From: an uncultured Collinsella sp.
GTDB taxonomy: Bacteria; Actinomycetota; Coriobacteriia; Coriobacteriales; Coriobacteriaceae
Assembly (NCBI GenBank): GCA_900540875.1
Contig: UQHT01000020.1
Span: 1-48,811, forward strand
Length of the DNA: 48,811 nucleotides
Direction of reading: 5' to 3'
Shown here: positions 25,461 through 33,437 of the stretch, one piece after another
How the letters are laid out: each line of letters opens with the position of its first letter
How positions within the stretch are numbered: position 1 is the stretch's first letter
The notes under the pieces: generated by a model
Told to the model about the DNA's origin: nothing
The model's input: the letters and a program-made list of their open reading frames with translations, nothing else
Databases searched by the model: none
Made by a program: the position numbers and the translations under genes

Positions 25461-25584
25461 CTAAGTGAGTAGACTTTTTGGCACAGGCCGAGCACAAAGC
25501 GTTTCTGACTTAGTAAAACAGCAGGTCACAGAGGTGGCTGTTATTGGCTGTGCTCGGGAGGTCGCGAAAAGTCTACTCACTTAG
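25461..25584. mobile_element. MITE-like palindromic element, copy 2
   Basis: It has the same perfect 18-bp ends, CTAAGTGAGTAGACTTTT and its inverse, as the copy at 17053-17175, and the same nested GAGCACA/TGTGCTC inversion. Several interior differences occur at paired positions. It has no coding capacity. Confidence 0.8.
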
Positions 25585-25666
25585 AATTTGGGCCTTTGGT
25601 TGTGGGGTTACCGGTCCCGTTTTGGTTGTCGAGAGAGGGTGAATTGAGGCGCCCTCTGTCGCTCCA

Positions 25667-25675
25667 TGCTACAAT
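25667..25675 (+). promoter_or_regulatory. Extended -10 promoter of the YitT-family gene
   Basis: TGCTACAAT (25667-25675) is an extended -10 element, 45 bp before the GTG start. No good -35 box is seen at the usual distance, which extended -10 promoters can tolerate. Confidence 0.45.
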
Positions 25676-25720
25676 CGCCGACATGCCCCACAACTACATC
25701 TGCCTTCGAAGGGAGCCTAC

Positions 25721-26728
25721 GTGGCGAACGCCATCGATCAGCTCACGGACCGCGTGCTCGTGCTCGGCCGCCTTACCATCGTCCGCCGCGCTATTACCGC
25801 TGTGGCGGTCACCATATCAGCCGTTCTCCAGACATTTCTGATCCAGGCGTTCATTCAGCCCGCCGACTTGCTTCCGAGCGGTCTCACCGGCGTCGCGGTC
25901 CTGCTCGATCGCGTTACCTCGCTTGGCGGCGTTCATATCGACATCTCGCTCGGCATGCTCGCGCTCAACATCCCCGTGGCGCTCCTATGCTGGAGCGGCA
26001 TTAGCAAGCGTTTCGTAATCTTCTCGATGATGCAAGTTGTGCTCTCATCGCTGTTCCTCAACATCTTTCATTTCGCCCCGTTTTTGGGCGACAAGATCAT
26101 GCTCATCATTTTTGGTGGTGTGGTCTCGGGTCTGGGTGCTGCCATCGCGCTCAAGTCCGGTGCATCAACCGGCGGCACCGACTTTATCGCGCTGTGGGTC
26201 TCCAACCACACGGGTAAGACTATCTGGGGTGTCATCTTTGGTTTCAACTGCTTTATCCTGGCGATCTTTGGCTTTATGTTTGGCTGGGACAACGCGGCGT
26301 ACTCCATAGTGTTCCAGTTTATTTCGACCAAGACCATCGACAGCTTCTATCATCGCTACGACCGTGTGACGCTGCAGATCACAACGCGCAAGGCAGACGA
26401 GGTCATGACCGCCTATGTTGACCATTTTCAGCATGGTATTAGCTGCGCCGAGGTCATCGGCGGATACAGCCGTGAAAAGATGTACCTGCTGCACACCGTT
26501 GTCTCGACCTACGAGAGCCAGGACATTATCAAGCTGGTGTGCGATATTGATCCCGCCGCCGTGATCAATGTGTTCCACACGCTCAACTTCGTGGGCGGCT
26601 GGTGGGGCGGTCATGTCGACGAGCCCATGCCCACGGCCGTTCCCGATCCCGACAAGCCCGCTCGCATAGCGAGTCGTCAGGCGCGCCTCAGTGAACAGGA
26701 CAGCCTGCAGCAGGACGACGGCAAGTAA
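25721..26728 (+). CDS. YitT-family membrane protein (DUF161/DUF2179)
   Basis: The 335-residue protein has five or six N-terminal hydrophobic helices including PSGLTGVAVLLDR near residue 52 and the family motif GASTGGTDFIALW near 147, then a soluble C-terminal DUF2179 domain (about 210-285; TAYVDHFQHGISC and GGYSREKMYLLHTVV). The C-terminal 40 residues are polar. The function of YitT proteins is not established; membrane transport or stress response are proposals. GTG at 25721 follows GAAGGGAG. Confidence 0.88.
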   Translation: MANAIDQLTDRVLVLGRLTIVRRAITAVAVTISAVLQTFLIQAFIQPADLLPSGLTGVAVLLDRVTSLGGVHIDISLGMLALNIPVALLCWSGISKRFVIFSMMQVVLSSLFLNIFHFAPFLGDKIMLIIFGGVVSGLGAAIALKSGASTGGTDFIALWVSNHTGKTIWGVIFGFNCFILAIFGFMFGWDNAAYSIVFQFISTKTIDSFYHRYDRVTLQITTRKADEVMTAYVDHFQHGISCAEVIGGYSREKMYLLHTVVSTYESQDIIKLVCDIDPAAVINVFHTLNFVGGWWGGHVDEPMPTAVPDPDKPARIASRQARLSEQDSLQQDDGK

Positions 26729-26781
26729 GGATTTGCTGTATGTGGTGTATCGTTTTATCAAACTGAGATAACATATAAAAA

Positions 26782-26792
26782 GACGTTATATA
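26782..26792. promoter_or_regulatory. GACGTTATA site upstream of the second GntR gene
   Basis: GACGTTATATA lies 41 bp before the GntR start and matches the first nine bases of the motif before the PTS operon (20759) and SIS4 (41358 region, inverse). This points to autoregulation and makes the 26833 regulator the best candidate for controlling the shared motif. Confidence 0.5.
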
Positions 26793-26832
26793 CGTATTAG
26801 TTATTTCGATATTTTGATAAGAGTGATCAGAT

Positions 26833-27552
26833 ATGCCTGCGCCCAAAAATGCACCGCTTTACCAGCAGATTTACGACGAAATAAAGGATGAGATCGAGAA
26901 AGGTGTTTATGCACCCAAGGAGCGTATTCCGTCCGAACTTGAGCTTGCCGAGCAGTACGAGGTGAGCCGCATTACGGTGCGCCGCGCCGTCGAGGAGCTC
27001 TGCTCCGATGGCTACCTGGTTAAGCAGCAGGGCCGCGGCACCTTTGTTTCCACGCCGCACATCAATCGCCAGTTTCACGCCTCGACGCTGCAGACGTTTA
27101 CCGCGCTGTGTGCCGATAACGGCATGAAGGCCGGTGCGCATGTGGTCGATCGCCAGATCGTTCCGGCGCGCCAAAACGAGATGGAGTTTTTTGGCCTGCA
27201 GAAGGATGCGCTGCTGCTGCATATCAAGCGCGTGCGTACGGCCGACGGCGAGCCCATATTTGAGGAGAACATCTTTGTGCCGTTTGATACATACCGTGAG
27301 TTGTTGACGGCCGATCTTGAGGACAAGTCGATTTTTGCCGAGGTCGAGCGTGTTGGCGGAACGCCGATTGTCTCGGTTGGCTACCGCACGGTCGAGGCCG
27401 TTCGAGCTAACGCCGAGCAGGCGGCCGAGTTGGGCATTGCCCCGCACGATCCGCTGCTCAACCTGCGTGCCGGCTTTATCGGCCCCAATGGCGAGCCGGT
27501 TTTGATGGGCAAGCAGTACTACGTGGGTAGCCGTTACGTCATGGTGATGTAA
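26833..27552 (+). CDS. GntR/UTRA-family transcriptional regulator, candidate PTS-locus regulator
   Basis: The 239-residue protein begins PLYQQIYDEIKDEIEKGVY and has the GntR helix-turn-helix (SELELAEQYEVSRITVRRAV, residues 36-55), QQGRGTFVSTP at the wing, and a UTRA effector domain (about 75-235). Its promoter contains the GACGTTATA motif also found before the EamA gene, the first PTS operon and SIS4, so it may be a regional regulator that senses a sugar-amine phosphate. The ribosome site is weak (AGAGTGATC). A terminator follows at 27625. Confidence 0.88.
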   Translation: MPAPKNAPLYQQIYDEIKDEIEKGVYAPKERIPSELELAEQYEVSRITVRRAVEELCSDGYLVKQQGRGTFVSTPHINRQFHASTLQTFTALCADNGMKAGAHVVDRQIVPARQNEMEFFGLQKDALLLHIKRVRTADGEPIFEENIFVPFDTYRELLTADLEDKSIFAEVERVGGTPIVSVGYRTVEAVRANAEQAAELGIAPHDPLLNLRAGFIGPNGEPVLMGKQYYVGSRYVMVM

Positions 27553-27580
27553 GTTACGCGGTTTTACCAAACCGCGTAAC
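27553..27580. repeat. Hairpin at the end of the second GntR gene
   Basis: GTTACGCGGTT and AACCGCGTAAC are perfect arms overlapping the stop region; there is no T-run. Confidence 0.55.
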
Positions 27581-27624
27581 GGGCCGACGCTGCGCGCCGC
27601 CCAGGGCGACAATTTGTCATTCAA

Positions 27625-27664
27625 AAGGCGAGGCATGACCAGAAGGTCTATGCCTTGCCTTTTT
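27625..27664 (+). terminator. Terminator after the second GntR gene
   Basis: AAGGCGAGGCAT (27625-27636) pairs with ATGCCTTGCCTT (27650-27661) with one G-T pair, followed by a run of T ending at 27664. Confidence 0.75.
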
Positions 27665-27730
27665 CATGCCAACTTGTTCGCCCTGGATGTCGCTCGCTGT
27701 CCGTCCTCTACCTGCGGCGGAGTAGTCATT

Positions 27731-27815
27731 GCACTCATTGGGGACAGACTTAAATGAGTAGTCGTTAGGGATATTCTTGTTTGACTAGTCGTTTAAGAAC
27801 GTCCCCAATGACTAC
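27731..27815. repeat. Imperfect 33-bp inverted repeat containing GGGGAC
   Basis: The arms 27731-27763 and 27783-27815 share CATTGGGGAC and ACTAGTC-like ends and match at roughly three quarters of positions. The GGGGAC/GTCCCC core relates it to the other GGGGACA hairpins in the window. Confidence 0.6.
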
Positions 27816-27821
27816 CCATAA

Positions 27822-27891
27822 GATGAGCGTGGATAATCTCCCATTTTTGGCCCCCTGACAGGTCAAAAATGGGAGATTATCCACGCTCATC
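27822..27891. repeat. Perfect 28-bp inverted repeat with GAGCGTGGA motifs
   Basis: 27822-27849 and 27864-27891 are exact inverses around 14 bases. Each arm starts with GATGAGCGTGGATAATCTC read from the outside. A further copy of the motif (inverse) follows at 27899-27919. No gene lies between 27553 and 28016. TATAAT at 27980-27985 is a likely -10 box for recQ. Confidence 0.85.
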
Positions 27892-28016
27892 CGGAAAGTG
27901 TCCAAAAATCCACGCTCGTTCCCTCCGGATTGCGTAGCCCATCGCTGGTGGCCGTGCGGCACCGGTCCGCGTGGCGGCGTATAATCGGCGGCAGATGACT
28001 TGGACGTTAGGAAACC

Positions 28017-29999
28017 ATGACCGATAGCATGCAGCAGACGGCGCTCGACACGCTCGGCGCCTATTTTGGCTACACCTCGTTTCGCCCGGGGCAGGACCGT
28101 ATGGTCGATGCGATCCTTGCCGGCTGCGACGCGCTGGGCGTTATGCCCACGGGCGCCGGCAAGTCCATTTGCTACCAGGTGCCCGCGCTCATGCTTCCCG
28201 GCATCACCTTTGTGGTGAGTCCGTTGCTGTCGCTTATGGAGGACCAGACCCGCGCGCTGCTCGCGGCGGGTGCGCGCCCCAGTTATCTCAACTCCAGCCT
28301 TACTCCGGCCCAGCAAAACACCGTGCTCAAGCGGGCGCGCGAGGGCCGCTACCAACTTATGTACGTGGCGCCCGAGCGCCTGCTCGAGCCGCGCTTTTTA
28401 GCCTTTGCGCAGGAGGCCGCGGCGGACGGCGGCATTGGCGTGCCGCTCGTGGCCATTGACGAGGCCCACTGCGTGAGCCAATGGGGCCAGGATTTCCGCC
28501 CCGCCTACCTGCAGATTCGTGAGTTCATCGATTCCCTGCCGCAGCGCCCCATCGTGGCGGCCTTTACCGCTACGGCGACTGAGCGTGTGCGCGCGGACAT
28601 TCAGCAGATGCTCGGCCTGCAAAATCCCGCGACGGTGGTGACGGGCTTCGATCGCAAGAACCTCTACTTTGGCTGCGAGGAGATGGGCGACAAGGCCAAG
28701 GCAGCGTGGGTGCGCGACTATGTGATTGCGCATTCGGGCGAGAGCGGCATCGTGTATTGCTCGACCCGCAAGACGGTCGATGCGCTGGCAGGCGAGCTTG
28801 CCGAGGCGCTGGGCCCCAGCGGCATTCGCGTTGGTCGTTACCATGCCGGCATGGGCAATGACGCCCGCCGCCAAAGCCAGCGCGCCTTTATCGACGACGA
28901 CATCCAGGTGATGGTTGCCACCAACGCCTTTGGTATGGGCATCGACAAGCCCAACGTGCGCTACGTGATTCACAACAACGTGCCCGAGAGCATCGAGGCC
29001 TACTACCAGGAGGCGGGCCGCGCCGGCCGCGATGGCGATCCGGCCAGCTGCCACTTACTGTGGAACGGCAACGATTTTCGCATGCGCCGCTTTTTAATCG
29101 ACCGCGGCGATGCGGCCGACGAGGCGCTCGACGACGAGCAACGCGCGTGGGCGCTCCAAAATCGATATCGTCTGCTCAGCCAGATGGAGGGCTACTGCAA
29201 TACCACCGGCTGCCTGCGCGAATATATGCTGCGCTACTTTGGCGACGAGGCCGCGGCCGAGCATGCTGCTGCGGCTGGTGCGGGCGCCACCGCCACGGAC
29301 GAAGCCGAGGGCTGCGGCAACTGCAGCAACTGCCTCACGCAGTTCGAGGTCGAGGACGTCACCGATATGGCCCGCGCCGCCGTGCGCTATGTGGCCACGC
29401 GTCCCATGCGCTTTGGCAAGTCGCTGATCGCCGACGTTCTTCACGGCGGCAACACCGAGCGCATTCGCCAGATGCATCTGGACGAGGACCGCGGCTACGG
29501 TGAGCTGTCGAGCGAATCGGTCGGGCGCATCAAGGACATCATCGGCCAGCTGTGCGGCCGCGGTTATTTGGCCACCTCGCAGGGGCAGTACCCGGTCGTG
29601 GGACTGGGTCCGCGTGCCGGCGAGGTCGAGGATGAGGCGTTCGCCTTTACCGTTAAGCGTCGCGCGTTCAGGCGCAAGGCCTCGGCTCGCGCCCGCCGTG
29701 CGGTGGATCTGCTGCGCGAGGAGGCCGAGCTGGATCAGCGCTCGCGCGTGGGCGACGATGCCGAGCTGTTCGAGCGCCTACGCGCCCTGCGCAAGGAGAT
29801 CTCGACCGAGCTGGAGATGGCGCCGTACATGGTCTTCTCCGACAAGGCTCTGCGCGGTCTGTGCCGCCTGCGCCCGCAGACGCGCGACGAGCTTATCCAG
29901 GTCAACGGCATTGGCGAGAAAAAGGCCGACGCCTTTGGCGAGCAGTTTATGGCGGCGATTGAAGAGTTTGAATCCGAGCATGCACGGGATGGAGCGTAA
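28017..29999 (+). CDS. recQ: ATP-dependent DNA helicase RecQ
   Basis: The 660-residue protein has motif 0 GYTSFRPGQ, Walker A MPTGAGKS (about 43-50), DEAHCVSQWG (about 149), FTATAT, the zinc site formed by CNTTGCLR and CGNCSNC, a winged-helix RQC domain (about 450-520), and a C-terminal HRDC domain. RecQ unwinds recombination intermediates and stalled forks. The lengths and order are standard. The stop is only two bases from the start of the third GntR gene, so the two are probably co-transcribed even though their functions differ. Confidence 0.96.
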   Translation: MTDSMQQTALDTLGAYFGYTSFRPGQDRMVDAILAGCDALGVMPTGAGKSICYQVPALMLPGITFVVSPLLSLMEDQTRALLAAGARPSYLNSSLTPAQQNTVLKRAREGRYQLMYVAPERLLEPRFLAFAQEAAADGGIGVPLVAIDEAHCVSQWGQDFRPAYLQIREFIDSLPQRPIVAAFTATATERVRADIQQMLGLQNPATVVTGFDRKNLYFGCEEMGDKAKAAWVRDYVIAHSGESGIVYCSTRKTVDALAGELAEALGPSGIRVGRYHAGMGNDARRQSQRAFIDDDIQVMVATNAFGMGIDKPNVRYVIHNNVPESIEAYYQEAGRAGRDGDPASCHLLWNGNDFRMRRFLIDRGDAADEALDDEQRAWALQNRYRLLSQMEGYCNTTGCLREYMLRYFGDEAAAEHAAAAGAGATATDEAEGCGNCSNCLTQFEVEDVTDMARAAVRYVATRPMRFGKSLIADVLHGGNTERIRQMHLDEDRGYGELSSESVGRIKDIIGQLCGRGYLATSQGQYPVVGLGPRAGEVEDEAFAFTVKRRAFRRKASARARRAVDLLREEAELDQRSRVGDDAELFERLRALRKEISTELEMAPYMVFSDKALRGLCRLRPQTRDELIQVNGIGEKKADAFGEQFMAAIEEFESEHARDGA

Positions 30000-30001
30000 C
30001 G

Positions 30002-30757
30002 ATGGCAACCGACGATAAAACCGGCCGCGCTGGCTCGTCCGCCGTGCCGCTGTACCAGCAGGTCATGGACGACCTAAAGGGCGAGATCGCGCGCGGCGTG
30101 TACCCTGCCGGTTCGCGCATTCCTGCCGAGATGGAGCTCGCGAAGTCCTACGGCGTGGGGCGCATCACCGTGCGCCGTGCCATCGAGGAGCTGTCGCGCG
30201 CGGGGTATCTCCACCGACAGCAGGGGAGGGGCACCTTTGTGTGCGCTCCCAAGCTCAAGCGCAAGATTGTCCAGAAAGGCGACGTCCAGAGCTTTTCCGA
30301 GGGTTGCGCCGCCAACGACATGGTGGCCGGAGCGCGCCTGGTGTCGCGCACGGTGGTTGCGGCGACGCACGAGGACGCGGCATTTTTTGGCGTGGAACCC
30401 GGCTGCGAGCTTATCGTGGTCGAGCGCGTGCGCACGGCCGACGGCATCCCCGTCATGCTCGAGAACAACGCCTTTGTGCTCGCCGACCATCCCTACCTGC
30501 AGACGCTGGCCGATAAGGACCTCGCCGACAACTCGATCTTCTCGCTCGTTGCCGAGCATTCGGGTCGCGCGCCGCTCAAGTCCGACCCTTGTACCGTGGA
30601 GATTGCGCTTGCCGACGCTCAAGTCGCGCCACTGCTCGAGATCCCGGTCGGTGAGCCGCTCTTTTATATGGAGGCGTACTTTACCGATGCGGACGAGCGG
30701 CCCTTGCTGCTCGGGCGCCAGAAGATAGTGGGCTCGCGCTACGTCTTCGACATCTAA
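30002..30757 (+). CDS. GntR/UTRA-family transcriptional regulator of SIS3
   Basis: The 251-residue protein has the GntR helix-turn-helix (EMELAKSYGVGRITVRRAIE, about residues 40-59), the wing QQGRGTFVCAP and a UTRA domain (about 85-245). It closely resembles the regulator at 26833 in layout. It starts two bases after recQ and 145 bp before SIS3. Two matching ATAGRACAACATAGAAC sites flank the SIS3 promoter, so it most likely represses SIS3 until its ligand appears. Confidence 0.9.
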   Translation: MATDDKTGRAGSSAVPLYQQVMDDLKGEIARGVYPAGSRIPAEMELAKSYGVGRITVRRAIEELSRAGYLHRQQGRGTFVCAPKLKRKIVQKGDVQSFSEGCAANDMVAGARLVSRTVVAATHEDAAFFGVEPGCELIVVERVRTADGIPVMLENNAFVLADHPYLQTLADKDLADNSIFSLVAEHSGRAPLKSDPCTVEIALADAQVAPLLEIPVGEPLFYMEAYFTDADERPLLLGRQKIVGSRYVFDI

Positions 30758-30766
30758 CGTCCACAG

Positions 30767-30783
30767 ATAGAACAACATAGAAC
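30767..30783 (+). promoter_or_regulatory. Putative operator 1 of SIS3
   Basis: ATAGAACAACATAGAAC is two direct ATAGAAC half-sites 10 bp apart. It matches operator 2 at 30829-30845 in 16 of 17 positions, 62 bp away. Confidence 0.65.
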
Positions 30784-30800
30784 AAGTTTGGCGAAATGAC

Positions 30801-30829
30801 TTCACCCACGACAGTGTGCGTGCTATAAA
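30801..30829 (+). promoter_or_regulatory. Promoter of SIS3
   Basis: TTCACC (30801-30806) and TATAAA (30824-30829) are separated by 17 bp, and TGC before the -10 box makes it an extended -10 promoter. Operator 2 overlaps the last base of the -10 box and the probable start site. Confidence 0.65.
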
Positions 30830-30845
30830 TAGGACAACATAGAAC
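30829..30845 (+). promoter_or_regulatory. Putative operator 2 of SIS3
   Basis: ATAGGACAACATAGAAC covers the expected transcription start, a placement suited to repression. Confidence 0.65.
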
Positions 30846-30901
30846 GACCACAGCTACGAGCATCCGTCGCCAAAAGCCATCACACAAGGAGGAGCATCAG
30901 C

Positions 30902-31870
30902 ATGAACGCACATGATCTGATTCAGGAAATTATCGAGCGCAAGGGCAAGGTCGAGAATGTCTTTTGGATCGCCTGCGGCGGTTCGATGATCGACCTCATG
31001 CCGGCTAACGAACTGCTCAAACGCGAGGCCACCACGTTTACCTCGACGGTCTACACGGCGCGCGAGTTTTGCCTGATGGCCCCCAAGAGCCTAGGGCCGA
31101 AGTCGCTCGTCGTCGCCTGCAGCCACAGCGGTAACACGCAGGAGGTTGTCGACGGTTGCGAGATGGCGCTGGCTGCCGGAGCCAAGGTCGTTGCCCTCAC
31201 CGACTGCGAGGGCTCAAAGATCGACAACGGCAAGTGGACCACCTGGGTCTATCCGTGGGGCGAAGGCGTGCCACAGGCCGAGGTACCGCAGGGTATCGGC
31301 GTCCTGATGGCTGCCGAGCTGCTCGACCAGCAGGAGGGCTACGAGGCACTCGCCGACATGTACGCCGGCCTTAAGCAGATGGATGCGCTGCTGCCCGCTG
31401 CCCGCGAGAAGGTCAACGCCGAGCTGGGCGATCGCTTTGCCGAGCTCTGCCAGCACCACAAGTTCTTCTATATCCTGGGCTCCGGCCCCAACTTTAGCCA
31501 GACCTATGCCATGGCCATCTGCTCGCTCATGGAGATGCAGTGGCAGCACTGCTGCTACATCCACTCCGGCGAGTACTTCCACGGCCCGTTCGAGGCTACC
31601 GAGCCCGGCGTGTTCTACTTTGTGCAGCTCGGCTCGGGTGAGTGCCGCCCCATGGAGGAGCGTGCCCTTGCGTTCCTCAACACGCACACCGATACGGTCA
31701 TGGTGCTCGACGCGCTTGAGTACGGCGTGGGCGAAGTGCCTGCCAGCGTGCGTTCGTTCCTGGAGCCGATCTTCTTCTACGCGATGAGCTGCGAGCTGCG
31801 CGCCGCCCGCGGCAAGGTGTTCGACCACAGCCCCGAGGTTCGTCGCTACATGGGCATCGAGCAGTACTAG
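30902..31870 (+). CDS. SIS-domain sugar-phosphate deglycase, FraB/FrlB-like (SIS3)
   Basis: The 322-residue protein has SIS motifs WIACGGSMIDLMPANELL near residue 22 and ACSHSGNTQEV near 72, and Glu211 (LMEMQWQH) with His227 (SGEYFHGPFE) 16 residues apart, the FraB/FrlB spacing. It is the closest of the four here to FrlB-like sequences around this motif (HSGEYFHGPFE compared with ESGEFRHGPLE) and ends RRYMGIEQY. It has its own promoter and no linked transporter, so it may use a substrate brought in by one of the PTS systems. A strong AAGGAGGAG precedes the ATG. Confidence 0.84.
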   Translation: MNAHDLIQEIIERKGKVENVFWIACGGSMIDLMPANELLKREATTFTSTVYTAREFCLMAPKSLGPKSLVVACSHSGNTQEVVDGCEMALAAGAKVVALTDCEGSKIDNGKWTTWVYPWGEGVPQAEVPQGIGVLMAAELLDQQEGYEALADMYAGLKQMDALLPAAREKVNAELGDRFAELCQHHKFFYILGSGPNFSQTYAMAICSLMEMQWQHCCYIHSGEYFHGPFEATEPGVFYFVQLGSGECRPMEERALAFLNTHTDTVMVLDALEYGVGEVPASVRSFLEPIFFYAMSCELRAARGKVFDHSPEVRRYMGIEQY

Positions 31871-31892
31871 GTAACGGGAATTATCTTTTTTG

Positions 31893-31925
31893 ACGGGGTC
31901 TGCGCTGCGCGCGGGCCCCGTTTTG
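31893..31925 (+). terminator. Terminator after SIS3
   Basis: ACGGGGTC pairs with GGCCCCGT (one wobble), extended by GCGC pairing inside, followed by TTTT at 31921-31924. Confidence 0.75.
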
Positions 31926-31959
31926 CGTTGTGGCGGCCGGATTCGTGTCTGCGCGAAAA

Positions 31960-32141
31960 CGAAGGTGAATACTTTTCCGCGAAGTGAACGACCTATTTTG
32001 GACCCCCGAAGCATCCACACTTTTTGACGCCAAAACTGCAGGAAAAACTTGGCGAAACCGCAGGAAACGGCGTCTGAAAAGTGTCGATGCTTCGGGGGCT
32101 CGTTTTTGCTCGTTCACTTCGCGGAAAAGTATTCACCTTCG
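31960..32141. mobile_element. 182-bp palindromic MITE-like element
   Basis: The outer 32 bp (31960-31991 and 32110-32141) are perfect inverse copies starting CGAAGGTGAATACTTTTCC. Further inside, CCCCCGAAGCATC and GATGCTTCGGGGG pair again, and GACGCC/GGCGTC continue the stem, so most of the element can fold into one long hairpin. There is no transposase. It lies between two terminators. Confidence 0.78.
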
Positions 32142-32164
32142 ATTCGCAAGGGCACTGCGTGAGT

Positions 32165-32207
32165 CAAAAAAGCGGGCCGCGCCGGGGATTTCCGGCGCGG
32201 CCCGCTT
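32165..32207 (-). terminator. Terminator of the hydroxyacid dehydrogenase gene (minus strand)
   Basis: AAGCGGGCCGCGCCGG (32170-32185) and CCGGCGCGGCCCGCTT (32192-32207) are perfect 16-bp arms with a 6-base loop. On the minus strand the stem is followed by a T-run (plus-strand AAAAA at 32166-32170). The decamer ATTCGCAAGG occurs on both sides (32142 and 32222). Confidence 0.92.
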
Positions 32208-32248
32208 AGTATCGCGCTTAGATTCGCAAGGTTGCGGCAGCCAGCGGC

Positions 32249-33226
32249 CTACTTTGCGTCGTAGGCCTCGGTGTCCCACCAGTCGAGCTGGGCGATGTTG
32301 TCGCGGATGTGCTGGCAGCTCTTGTGGAAGCCCTCGAGCTCGTACTCGGACAGGTCGAGCGTGTAGACCTCCTCGACGCCCTCGGCACCGATCACGCACG
32401 GCAGGGAGGTAAAGATACCCTCCTCGCCATACTGGCCGGTCATGAGCGTGGAAGCGGAAAGCACGGCGTGCTCGTTGTGCAGCACGGCGGCGCAGACGCG
32501 CGCGGCGGAGTTGGCGACGGCGTATTCGGTGCACTGCTTGCCCTGGTAGGTCACATAGCCGCCCTTACGCGCGAGCTCCTCGACCTCCATGTGGTCAAAG
32601 GAGTACTTGTCGGGGTTCTCGGCCTGAAGCTCGTTGAGGTTTTTGCCGGCGATGGTTGCGGCCTTAAAGGCGGCAAGCTGGCTAAAGCCGTGCTCGCCGA
32701 TCATGTAGGCGTCGATGGACTTGGGGCTCACGCCGACCTTCTTGGAGATCTCGGTGCGCAGGCGGGCGGAGTCCAGGCCGCAGCCCGAGCCGATGATCTT
32801 CTTGGGATCGTAGCCGGTCAGGTGCCACAGCTCGGTGCACACGACGTCGCAGGGGTTGGAGATGCTCACGAAGATGCCGTCAAAGCCGGCGTCGACGATG
32901 CGCTTGGCAAAGGTGCGGGCGGCGTCGGTGGTAAAGAACAGCTCGCCGTCGCGGTTGCCGGCGGCCAGCGCGACCTTGCCGGCGGCGTTGACGATGACGT
33001 CGCAGCAGGCCAGCTCCTCGTAGTGGTCGTAGCAGTTGACGATCTTGGTGTTGTACGGGACAAACGAAAGGGAGTCGCGCAAGTCCTGGACCTCGGACGT
33101 CACCTTGGCCTCGTTGATATCGCACAGGTACAGCTCATCGGCAATACCCTGCATGAGTAGGCTGTTGGCGACATGTGCTCCTACGTGGCCCTGGCCGACC
33201 ACACCGATCTTACGCGTCTGGTACAT
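32249..33226 (-). CDS. L-lactate/L-2-hydroxyisocaproate-type dehydrogenase
   Basis: The 325-residue NAD-dependent enzyme has the Rossmann motif GVVGQGHVGAHVA at residues 8-20, NAD-binding Asp36, SISNPCDV near 121, LDSARLR near 151 and catalytic His179 in IGEHG. Typical L-lactate dehydrogenases read GEHGDS; here Phe replaces Asp, and the segment EELARKGGYVTYQGK resembles L-2-hydroxyisocaproate dehydrogenase. The physiological job is probably reduction of pyruvate or of branched 2-oxo acids to regenerate NAD+ in fermentation. AAAGGA precedes the ATG on the minus strand. Confidence 0.85.
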   Translation of the reverse strand: MYQTRKIGVVGQGHVGAHVANSLLMQGIADELYLCDINEAKVTSEVQDLRDSLSFVPYNTKIVNCYDHYEELACCDVIVNAAGKVALAAGNRDGELFFTTDAARTFAKRIVDAGFDGIFVSISNPCDVVCTELWHLTGYDPKKIIGSGCGLDSARLRTEISKKVGVSPKSIDAYMIGEHGFSQLAAFKAATIAGKNLNELQAENPDKYSFDHMEVEELARKGGYVTYQGKQCTEYAVANSAARVCAAVLHNEHAVLSASTLMTGQYGEEGIFTSLPCVIGAEGVEEVYTLDLSEYELEGFHKSCQHIRDNIAQLDWWDTEAYDAK

Positions 33227-33437
33227 ATAATGTATCCTTTCGGCCGAGTTTTTCGCGTTGAACCATTGTAGCGTTCTGCTGTTACTTTGCTAGGCTAAAG
33301 TGCAGTAGATTTTGGGACATGCCTTAATCTCTACTTTTGGAGTGATTTGGGCCGCTGACGGCATCGCTGGGCGATGCGCTCGCGCGGATGGGGCCGGTCG
33401 TTGTACCATAGCTGCAACTGACTCGTAAGGAGCATCC

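Noticed and set aside
33227..33437. SAM-type riboswitch before metA
   Set aside because: No recognisable aptamer core; only a small GCATCGC/GCGATGC hairpin.
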